From: Pseudomonadota bacterium
GTDB taxonomy: Bacteria; Pseudomonadota; Alphaproteobacteria; Rhizobiales; Rhizobiaceae
Assembly (NCBI GenBank): GCA_023457435.1
Contig: JAEWLS010000048.1
Coordinates: 124,001 to 188,000, forward strand
Direction: 5' to 3'
Length of the DNA: 64,000 bases
In this document: piece after piece, positions 58,185 to 64,000 of the stretch
How the letters are laid out: every line of letters begins with the position of its first letter
How positions within the stretch are numbered: the stretch's first letter is position 1
The notes under the pieces: generated by a model
The model's database searches: none
The model's input: the letters and a program-made list of their open reading frames with translations, nothing else
What the model was told of the DNA's origin: nothing
Made by a program: the position numbers and the translations under genes

Positions 58185-58409
58185 ATGATCGAACTGGTGC
58201 GGACCAACGACCCCGTTGTGATTTCGTTCATCGAAGCCTTGCTGCGGGATGCCGGCATCGAGTTTCTGGTGGCCGATCAGAACATGAGCATTCTCGAAGG
58301 TTCGCTGGGAGTCCTGCCGCGCCGCGTGCTCGTTGCAAGCGACGACCACGCAGACGCGCAAGCACTGCTCGCGGATGCCGGCGTCGGCGGCGAGATCTAC
58401 AAGGCTTGA
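58185..58409 (+). CDS. DUF2007 small protein
   Basis: The 74-residue protein begins MIELVRTNDPVVISFIEALL and has the DUF2007 layout: a GlnB-like beta-alpha-beta unit with AGIEFLVADQNMSILEG and RRVLVASDDHADAQALL. Members are described as putative signal-transducing proteins, without a proven role. It ends 10 bp before the methyltransferase gene, with which it is probably cotranscribed, and is divergent from the polyprenyl synthase gene, an arrangement often seen in Rhizobiales. Confidence 0.9.
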   Translation: MIELVRTNDPVVISFIEALLRDAGIEFLVADQNMSILEGSLGVLPRRVLVASDDHADAQALLADAGVGGEIYKA

Positions 58410-58419
58410 ACCCGGCGCG

Positions 58420-59193
58420 ATGACGGAACCTGGGCGCAGCGTCGACGCCTTCCATCGCGGCGGCTTCCACGTCGTCCAGCCTACGGATCGCGGCCATCGA
58501 TCGGGCATGGACGCGATGATGCTGGCAGCCGCCGTGCCAAACAATTTCGGCGGAACACTGGCTGACCTCGGCGCGGGCGCCGGCGCCGCGGGCCTCGCGG
58601 TCGCGTCGCGATGTCCCGCGAGCCGCGTGGTCCTTGTCGAAAAGTCCACAGAGATGGCCGCGTTCGCGCGCGAGACGCTGGCGCTTTCTTCGAATTCTCA
58701 TCTTGCGGGCCGCGCCGAGGTTGTCGAGGCGGACGTCGCGCTGGCGGGACGGGCTCGTGTCGGCGCCGGTCTCGCTGACGCCAGCTTCGATTTCGCGATC
58801 ATGAACCCGCCGTTCAACGCGGCGCGCGACCGCGCGACGCCCGATCTCCTGAAGCAGTCGGCCCACATCATGGCGCCTGACCTGTTCGAGAGCTGGATCC
58901 GGACAGCGGCCGCGATCGTCCGTCCACGCGGCGGCCTGGCGCTGATTGCCCGGCCGGATTCGCTGGAGGCCGTTCTGGCAGCGGTCAAAGGGCGTTTCGG
59001 CGACTGCCGGATAGTCCCGGTGCTGCCGCGCGCGGATAAGCCGGCGATCCGCATCATCCTTCGCGGCGAGCGCGGTTCGCGCAAGGCGCTGTCGCTCGAA
59101 CCTCCACTGATCCTTCACAACGCAAGCGGGCACGGACACGCCGCGCGCGCCGACGACGTGTGCAACGGTCGCGCCTCGCTCTTCGGCGATTGA
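58420..59193 (+). CDS. TrmN6-like methyltransferase
   Basis: The 257-residue protein has a Rossmann methyltransferase fold with the SAM site LADLGAGAGAAGLAVASR, the acid in VVLVEKSTEM and the amino-methylating motif NPPFN in FAIMNPPFNAARD. This fits N6-adenine methyltransferases acting on tRNA1-Val A37 (TrmN6/YfiC group). The N-terminal FHRGGFHVVQP segment is typical. It lies between DUF2007 and the S49 peptidase. Confidence 0.9.
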   Translation: MTEPGRSVDAFHRGGFHVVQPTDRGHRSGMDAMMLAAAVPNNFGGTLADLGAGAGAAGLAVASRCPASRVVLVEKSTEMAAFARETLALSSNSHLAGRAEVVEADVALAGRARVGAGLADASFDFAIMNPPFNAARDRATPDLLKQSAHIMAPDLFESWIRTAAAIVRPRGGLALIARPDSLEAVLAAVKGRFGDCRIVPVLPRADKPAIRIILRGERGSRKALSLEPPLILHNASGHGHAARADDVCNGRASLFGD

Positions 59194-59264
59194 GGCATTG
59201 CGCTTTGCCGGCGGCTACCTAAATCAATTCGAACAGCTCGACGGGACCGACAAAAGGGCCGGCC

Positions 59265-60137
59265 TTGTTCAAATTCCTCAAGAACCTCGTACCGGCATCG
59301 ATGCGCTCGGAGGGCGTAACGATCCCGGTCGTACGCCTCCATGGGACGATCATGTCGGGTGGCGGCCAGTTCCAGCAGCGATTGTCGCTGGCGACGACCG
59401 CTGGCGTGATCGAGAAGGCGTTTGCCTTCCGCGACGCGCCTGCCGTTGCGTTCTCGATCAATTCGCCCGGCGGCTCACCCGTACAGTCCCGGCTGATCTA
59501 CAAGCGCATTCGCGACCTCGCCGACGAAAAGAACAAGACGGTGATCGTCTTCGTCGAGGATGTCGCGGCATCGGGCGGCTACATGATCGCGCTTGCTGGC
59601 GACGAGATCATCGCCGATCCATCCTCGATCGTCGGCTCTATCGGCGTTGTGTCCGCCTCTTTCGGTTTCGTCGACGCCATGAAGAAGGTCGGCGTCGAGC
59701 GGCGCGTGTACACGGCGGGACGAAACAAGTCTGTGCTCGATCCCTTCCGCCCGGAGAAGAAAGAGGATGTGGCGCGGCTCAAGGACCTGCAACTCGATAT
59801 CCACCAGACCTTCATCGACCTGGTACGCACCCGCCGTGGCGCACGGCTCGTCGAGGATCCCGATCTTTTCAGCGGCCTGTTCTGGACCGGTTCACGCGGG
59901 GTGGACCTCGGCCTCGTCGACGGCCTTGGCGACATGCGCTCGTTCCTGAAGGATCGCTACGGCCCGAAGACGCGCCTGCGGCTCGTCCACGCACCCCGCG
60001 GCTTCTTTGCACGGCGGCTCGGCTTCTTCGGGATCGGCGACGACGGCGAGCGCTCCCGCGGCCTCGTCTCTCATGCGATCGACGGAGTCGTAGCGGCGGT
60101 CGAGGAGCGAAGCTTGTGGAGCCGCTACGGACTATGA
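59265..60137 (+). CDS. S49-family peptidase (SppA/SohB-like)
   Basis: The 290-residue protein starts at TTG 59265 (MFKFLKNLVP), with AAGGG upstream; an ATG at 59301 would remove 12 residues. The S49 core is seen in VVRLHGTIMSGGGQFQQRLS, INSPGGSPVQSRLIYKRIRD and the nucleophile segment VEDVAASGGYMIALAGDEI, followed by SIVGSIGVVSASFGF. It has no clear membrane anchor, unlike SppA. It probably degrades peptides in the cytoplasm or at the membrane face. Confidence 0.9.
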   Translation: MFKFLKNLVPASMRSEGVTIPVVRLHGTIMSGGGQFQQRLSLATTAGVIEKAFAFRDAPAVAFSINSPGGSPVQSRLIYKRIRDLADEKNKTVIVFVEDVAASGGYMIALAGDEIIADPSSIVGSIGVVSASFGFVDAMKKVGVERRVYTAGRNKSVLDPFRPEKKEDVARLKDLQLDIHQTFIDLVRTRRGARLVEDPDLFSGLFWTGSRGVDLGLVDGLGDMRSFLKDRYGPKTRLRLVHAPRGFFARRLGFFGIGDDGERSRGLVSHAIDGVVAAVEERSLWSRYGL

Positions 60138-60231
60138 GTGCCGGTACCGGGCTTTGACGGCCGGGAAATAGGGAACTAAAATGGGGAACCCGCGCCGCTC
60201 AATCCCGGCCGGGCCGGTCGGGAGAATGCCC

Positions 60232-60417
60232 ATGCCGCAGCTCATCTTCTTCGCCGTCGTCGGCGTTGTCGCCTATGTCGGTTACCGCGCTTTCGTGCGC
60301 GAGGCACAACGCGTAACGGCGCGGGTCAAGCGCGCGGAGCACGAGCGCCGCACCGGCACTTCGGGGACCTTGGTGAGGGACCCCAAGACCGGCGAATATC
60401 GCCTGGCCAAGGACTGA
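60232..60417 (+). CDS. Small membrane-anchored protein of unknown function
   Basis: A 61-residue protein starting at ATG 60232 with GGGAG seven bases upstream. One N-terminal helix (MPQLIFFAVVGVVAYVGYRA) is followed by a charged region REAQRVTARVKRAEHERRTG and the tail GTLVRDPKTGEYRLAKD. The last motif, xLxxDPxTGxYR, recurs in short Rhizobiales proteins, but I know no function. It lies between the S49 peptidase and ispE on the same strand. Confidence 0.75.
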   Translation: MPQLIFFAVVGVVAYVGYRAFVREAQRVTARVKRAEHERRTGTSGTLVRDPKTGEYRLAKD

Positions 60418-60432
60418 GTTCGTCCAATCCAC

Positions 60433-61326
60433 ATGGCTGACGCTGCGATCCGGCTGGCTCCGGCGAAGGTCAATCTCGCGCTTCATGTGACGGGCCGTCG
60501 CGACGACGGCTACCACCTCCTCGATACGCTCGCGGTCTTCACACGTTTCGGCGACCGTATCGGAATAGCGCCATCGAAAGACGACAGCCTCGCCGTCGGA
60601 GGCAAGTACGCCTTCGGCGTGCCGGGGGACGGCAGCAACCTGGTACTCAGGGCGCGCGATGCGCTGCGCGGCCGTTTCGACCTCGAAAAATGCCCGCCGG
60701 TGGCAATCGAGCTCGAGAAGAACCTGCCCGTGGCCTCCGGTGTCGGTGGGGGGTCCAGCGACGCAGCAGCGGCCTTGAAGGTGCTGGCGGAACTCTGGAG
60801 GCTCGACATCTCTCCGGACGAGCTGGCACGCGTCGGCGTCGAACTCGGCGCAGATCTTCCGATGTGCCTTGCCGCTCGTCCGCTGGTGGCGCGCGGAATC
60901 GGTGACGTCATCGAGCCGGTCTCCGACTTCCCTTCGCTGGGGCTCGTCCTCGTCAATCCCGGACCACCCATCTCGACCGCGAGCGTGTTTGCGAAATTGG
61001 CAGCGCGCGAAAACGCGCCGCTGCCGCCCCTGCCGCGTTCGATCGACTTTCACAGCCTTCGCAACTGGCTGGAAACAACACGCAACGACCTCGAAGCTGC
61101 TGCCAAGGCCGTGGAACCCATGGTTGGTGCCGTGTTGCACGAGCTCGACCGCGCCGACTCGGCGTTCTCACGCATGTCAGGCTCGGGCGCGACATGCTTC
61201 GGCCTTTTCGAAACTGGCAACGTCGCCAAGCGCGCCGCCGCAGCGATCCGCAAGCGGCAGCCAGACTGGTTTGTCGCGGCGACCCGCAGCCTAGCATCGG
61301 AGGACGCGCTCGATGGACAGGATTGA
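60433..61326 (+). CDS. ispE: 4-diphosphocytidyl-2-C-methyl-D-erythritol kinase
   Basis: The 297-residue GHMP kinase phosphorylates CDP-methylerythritol in the MEP pathway. Signatures: RLAPAKVNLALHVTGRRDDG at the start, the GHMP glycine loop NLPVASGVGGGSSDAAAALK, GADLPMCLAARP and the C-terminal MSGSGATCFGLF. It overlaps the next gene, moaB, by 14 bp. With dxs and ispH in this window three of the seven MEP enzymes are encoded, at separate loci. Confidence 0.96.
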   Translation: MADAAIRLAPAKVNLALHVTGRRDDGYHLLDTLAVFTRFGDRIGIAPSKDDSLAVGGKYAFGVPGDGSNLVLRARDALRGRFDLEKCPPVAIELEKNLPVASGVGGGSSDAAAALKVLAELWRLDISPDELARVGVELGADLPMCLAARPLVARGIGDVIEPVSDFPSLGLVLVNPGPPISTASVFAKLAARENAPLPPLPRSIDFHSLRNWLETTRNDLEAAAKAVEPMVGAVLHELDRADSAFSRMSGSGATCFGLFETGNVAKRAAAAIRKRQPDWFVAATRSLASEDALDGQD

Positions 61327-61864
61327 CGAAAACAGGCAGTTCATTCGGGTCGGCATCGCCGTTCTAACGGTTTCGGATACGCGCATTCTCGCCGACGACA
61401 AGTCAGGCGCGACGCTTGCGGATCGGATCGCCGAGGCTGGACACCGGCTCGGGGGACGCGCCATCGCGCGCGACGACATAGGCGAGATACGCGACGTTGT
61501 GCAGGGATGGGTGGACGATCCTTCCATCGATGTCGTCATCACCACCGGCGGGACGGGCTTCACAGGCCGGGACGTCACGCCGGAAGCCCTGGAGCCGCTC
61601 TTCACCAAGCGGATGGATGGGTTTTCGGCCGTGTTCCACCGCATCTCGTTCGACAAGATCGGCGTCTCGACCATCCAGTCGCGCGCCACGGCAGGGCTGA
61701 TCGGAACGACCTTCGTCTTCGTGCTCCCGGGCTCGCCTGGCGCCTGCAAGGACGCGTGGGACGGCGTCCTCAAGCCGCAGCTCGACTATCGCCACATGCC
61801 CTGCAACTTCGTGGAAATCATGCCGCGCCTGGACGAGCATCTGAGACGCGGCGCCAAACGCTAG
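61313..61864 (+). CDS. moaB: Molybdenum cofactor biosynthesis protein B
   Basis: The 183-residue protein is MoaB of the MogA/MoaB/MoeA fold, which adenylates molybdopterin. Motifs visible: GIAVLTVSDTRILADDKSG, VITTGGTGFTGRDVTPEAL, and the C-terminal VFVLPGSPGACKDAWDG. It overlaps ispE by 14 bp, so it is translated from the same mRNA. Its stop codon is part of a CTAG that also ends the convergent glycosyltransferase gene. Confidence 0.94.
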   Translation: MDRIDENRQFIRVGIAVLTVSDTRILADDKSGATLADRIAEAGHRLGGRAIARDDIGEIRDVVQGWVDDPSIDVVITTGGTGFTGRDVTPEALEPLFTKRMDGFSAVFHRISFDKIGVSTIQSRATAGLIGTTFVFVLPGSPGACKDAWDGVLKPQLDYRHMPCNFVEIMPRLDEHLRRGAKR

Positions 61865-62346
61865 CGCGAGGACGCGACGTCGATCTGTGCGCGCAACCGA
61901 CTCACGCCGAAGCGCGGCGCGCTTCCAAGCTTCAGCGACAGCGCGAAAGCCCGGCGCTTCGAGATGACGAGCCCGTCGGCGAGGGGTCTTCGCAAAAGGC
62001 GCAATGCCCCCGATAGTGCCCCCGACGAGGGTGTAAGCCGAGCCGGCCGGTCGAACTCCGCCGCGTGTCGCAACGCTGCTTCCGTCCAGTCCCGCCCTAC
62101 CCTCGCGCCCGGCTCGAGCATCAGAAGCCATTCGCCTTTCGCGCGCCGTAGCGCCGTCGCTGTGTCCGGTCGGTCAAGCCAGGTGCAGCCCGCGTGCTCG
62201 GCCACGCTTTCCGTACTGTCTGTCGAGCCGCCATCGCAGATCAGAACGTCCTTCACCACCCCATCCACGGCGCCGCCGACGAGGGACGCCAGCGTGTGAG
62301 CGAGCGCATCCTCGTGATTCAGCGTCTGGATTATGACGGTCAGCAC
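61861..62346 (-). CDS. Short GT2-like glycosyltransferase
   Basis: The 161-residue protein starts at GTG 62346 (VLTVIIQTLN). It has the GT-A nucleotide-sugar fold start VIIQTLNHEDALAHTLASLV, a DGGSTDSTESVAEHAG motif, and GEWLLMLEPGARVGRDW, where a canonical family 2 enzyme would have DxD. It lacks the usual second half, so it is either a minimal form or a non-catalytic relative. Such short proteins next to moaB are seen in Rhizobiales. It is divergent from the radical SAM gene. Confidence 0.75.
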   Translation of the reverse strand: MLTVIIQTLNHEDALAHTLASLVGGAVDGVVKDVLICDGGSTDSTESVAEHAGCTWLDRPDTATALRRAKGEWLLMLEPGARVGRDWTEAALRHAAEFDRPARLTPSSGALSGALRLLRRPLADGLVISKRRAFALSLKLGSAPRFGVSRLRAQIDVASSR

Positions 62347-62473
62347 TCCTGACCCGATACCGCAACACCAGCACCAGCGCCACCGCGCAGATCGTTCTTG
62401 CTTTGTTCGCATCAATCCGATAGGAATACATTCATCGCATCGGTGTGCCGCCGAGCCCTGCCGGAGAGCGCAG

Positions 62474-63628
62474 ATGGAACAGATATCGCGAGCTGACGTT
62501 GCCGCCTTCAACGGTGGAGGCGCGCAGATGGCCAACGCCATGATCGAGAAAAGCGGCGTGCGCGTCGACCGCGAGCGCATGCGCGGGCGCGGTGCAGGCC
62601 TCAACCCTTCAGGTCGGTACGAGACGACGTCGCGCCACGTGTTCGACGATGGCTGGAACTCCATCGAGGACCTGCCGCCGTTCAAGACCGAGGTTCAGGT
62701 CGAGAAACCCAGGCAGATCATCACGCGCAACGACTCGCCCGACATCTCGTTCGACCGGTCGATCAATCCGTATCGCGGATGCGAGCACGGCTGCGTCTAC
62801 TGCTTCGCGCGACCGACGCATGCCTATATGGGCCTGTCGCCAGGACTTGACTTCGAGTCCAAGCTCTTCGCCAAGCCGGACGCGGCGAAGCTGCTGGAGC
62901 GCGAGCTTGCCAAGGATGGTTATCAGCCGAGGACGATCGCGATCGGTACGAACACAGACCCGTATCAGCCCATCGAGAAGGAATACCGCATCATGCGGGA
63001 GGTGCTGGAGGTGCTGGAAGCGCACAATCATCCCGTCGGTATCGTGACGAAGTCGGCGCTGGTCTCGCGCGACATCGATATCCTGTCCTGCATGGCGGAA
63101 AAGGGTCTGGCCAAGGTCGCCCTGTCGGTGACGACGCTCGACCGAAGGCTTGCGCGCACGATGGAGCCGCGCGCAGCGACGCCCACGAAGCGGCTGGAGA
63201 CGGTCCGCGCACTGAGCGAAGCCGGCATTCCCGCCTCGGTGATGATCGGGCCGGTGATCCCCGGCCTGAACGATTCCGAGATCGAGCGTATCCTCGAATC
63301 GGCGGTGCAGGCGGGGGCGAGGGAGGCCGGTTACGTGATGCTGCGCCTGCCCCTCGAGGTGAGCCCGCTGTTCAAGGACTGGCTGCTGCGGCACTACCCG
63401 GACCGCTTTCGCCATGTGATGTCGCTGGTCCGCTCGATGCGCGGCGGAAAGGACTATGATTCGGAGTGGGGCAAACGGATGAAGGGCAGCGGGCCATATG
63501 CCTGGCAAATCGGCCGCCGGTTCGAGCTGGCGGCGAAGCGGCTCGGTCTCAACCTCGATAGGCAACGTCTGCGGACCGATCTGTTCAAGTCTCCGCACGC
63601 CAAGGCCGAGCAGCTCGTCCTCCTCTAA
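62474..63628 (+). CDS. PA0069-family radical SAM protein
   Basis: The 384-residue protein has the radical SAM cluster motif C-x3-C-x2-C in NPYRGCEHGCVYCFARP, preceded by ITRNDSPDISFDRSI, which defines the PA0069/SplB-like family. TIAIGTNTDPYQPIE and SVTTLDRRLARTMEPR are further conserved blocks. It is distantly similar to spore photoproduct lyase; a DNA-repair role is often suggested but not proven. GGAGAG lies upstream of ATG 62474. Confidence 0.92.
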   Translation: MEQISRADVAAFNGGGAQMANAMIEKSGVRVDRERMRGRGAGLNPSGRYETTSRHVFDDGWNSIEDLPPFKTEVQVEKPRQIITRNDSPDISFDRSINPYRGCEHGCVYCFARPTHAYMGLSPGLDFESKLFAKPDAAKLLERELAKDGYQPRTIAIGTNTDPYQPIEKEYRIMREVLEVLEAHNHPVGIVTKSALVSRDIDILSCMAEKGLAKVALSVTTLDRRLARTMEPRAATPTKRLETVRALSEAGIPASVMIGPVIPGLNDSEIERILESAVQAGAREAGYVMLRLPLEVSPLFKDWLLRHYPDRFRHVMSLVRSMRGGKDYDSEWGKRMKGSGPYAWQIGRRFELAAKRLGLNLDRQRLRTDLFKSPHAKAEQLVLL

Positions 63629-63705
63629 AACATTCGTCATCGGGCCGCGCGGGATGCGGCTCAAGCAAACCCGTCCGGCGTTCCCGTCCCCGACTGCCGA
63701 CGGTA

Positions 63706-63741
63706 GCCTGCCCGCCCTTCCGCCCCTTGCGGCGGGCAGGC
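63706..63741. terminator. 11-bp hairpin between the radical SAM gene and rnhB
   Basis: GCCTGCCCGCC (63706-63716) and GGCGGGCAGGC (63731-63741) form a perfect stem with a 14-nt loop. It lies 78 bp after the radical SAM stop and 40 bp before the rnhB start. It lacks a T run, so it could be a terminator, an attenuator or part of the rnhB leader. Confidence 0.45.
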
Positions 63742-63745
63742 CTTG

Positions 63746-63808
63746 CGGAGAATCGGAACCGCGTGCAAGCCTCGCCGCAACATGGCTCGCCCGGCTTCCG
63801 ATTCTCCG
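63746..63808. repeat. 13-bp inverted repeat spanning the rnhB start codon
   Basis: CGGAGAATCGGAA (63746-63758) and TTCCGATTCTCCG (63796-63808) are exact reverse complements 37 bp apart. The ATG of rnhB at 63782 lies in the loop, and the right arm is inside the coding sequence. This could fold in the mRNA and affect initiation. Confidence 0.7.
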
Positions 63809-64000
63809 ACCCTCTTCGTCCTGCCGACGCGGCCGGACTTCTCGATCGAGACGCGCGCCCGCTCTGCGGGTCAATGGCCCGTGGCCGGAATGGACGAGGC
63901 AGGGCGCGGCCCGCTTGCCGGCCCGGTCGTCGCGGCTGCCGTCATCCTCGACCCGGACCGCATCCCGCGCGGGCTGGACGATTCGAAGCGGCTGACCGCC
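63782..64000 (+). CDS. rnhB: Ribonuclease HII, N-terminal part (gene runs off the right edge)
   Basis: The frame from ATG 63782 is open to the window edge (73 codons). After a variable tail of about 35 residues it reads VAGMDEAGRGPLAGPVVAAA, the RNase HII motif with the catalytic Asp-Glu pair, and LDDSKRLTA, the second conserved block. The enzyme removes ribonucleotides embedded in DNA. The remaining catalytic aspartates lie outside the window. A ribosome-binding site is not obvious. Confidence 0.93.
   Translation, partial: MARPASDSPTLFVLPTRPDFSIETRARSAGQWPVAGMDEAGRGPLAGPVVAAAVILDPDRIPRGLDDSKRLTA

Noticed and set aside
1..64000. CRISPR array, prophage, insertion sequence, rRNA or tRNA genes
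   Set aside because: Reading through the window gave no spaced direct repeats, no transposase or phage protein and no tRNA-like TTC-loop context. A tRNAscan run would be needed to exclude tRNAs completely.

Overview
The window is about 64 kb of high-GC DNA with dense gene packing, from the chromosome of an alphaproteobacterium, most likely order Hyphomicrobiales (Rhizobiales), near the Phyllobacteriaceae/Mesorhizobium group. Supporting evidence: a CcrM-type GANTC methyltransferase, an IalB-family protein, an aa3 oxidase operon with ctaB, a CoxF-like peptide, ctaG and SURF1, the two-subunit glycyl-tRNA synthetase, an APH-type homoserine kinase, and many four-base gene overlaps. I saw no rRNA, tRNA, CRISPR array, phage gene or insertion sequence. 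The content is mostly core housekeeping; the accessory elements are two small toxin-antitoxin modules.

Layout. 1-6.5 kb: start of smc, a lipid-anchored DsbA, a DUF721/DciA protein, mutY, a HAD phosphatase, ccrM, a second HAD phosphatase and a lipoprotein. 6.6-15 kb: thrC, an M16 protease, a GNAT acetyltransferase, a membrane PAS-GGDEF-EAL protein, yqgE, a DsbD-like protein and a peroxiredoxin. 15-24 kb: one long leftward operon ctaC-ctaD-ctaB-coxF-ctaG-ctaE-DUF983-SURF1-ispH-thrB-rnhA, linking cytochrome aa3 oxidase biogenesis to isoprenoid and threonine synthesis. 24-37 kb: ialB, tldD, a VOC protein, an rRNA methyltransferase pair (RlmD-like, TlyA), dxs, pirin, xseB, a deacetylase-like protein, a membrane protein, ribB and aroC. 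37-44.8 kb: a histidine phosphatase, fabI, dnaJ-like, pdxH, a fatty-acid oxidation pair under a LiuR-like site, and purD. 44.9-49.6 kb: VapBC, ubiA, a FAD-linked dehydrogenase and Sua5. 49.8-58 kb: two secreted unknowns, glyS and glyQ separated by a second PIN-domain toxin-antitoxin pair, a TPR-LysM protein, and polyprenyl diphosphate synthase. 58-64 kb: DUF2007, a TrmN6-like methyltransferase, an S49 peptidase, ispE, moaB, a short glycosyltransferase, a PA0069-type radical SAM protein and the start of rnhB.

Genes that work together: ctaC/D/E form the oxidase, and ctaB, ctaG and SURF1 assemble it. dxs, ispE and ispH belong to the MEP pathway, which feeds the polyprenyl synthase and the prenyltransferases UbiA and CtaB. 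thrC and thrB complete threonine synthesis. The acyl-CoA dehydrogenase and its hydratase/isomerase partner make a catabolic unit.

The most unusual signals are: a low-GC in-frame segment inside glyS; a 15-residue in-frame duplication that extends GlyQ up to a stop codon shared with the neighbouring toxin gene; a 17-bp tandem duplication over the ends of two convergent genes; repeated use of one palindromic CTAG as the stop codon of both genes of a convergent pair; and inverted repeats that place the rnhB start codon in a predicted loop. I found no convincing new multi-gene system.
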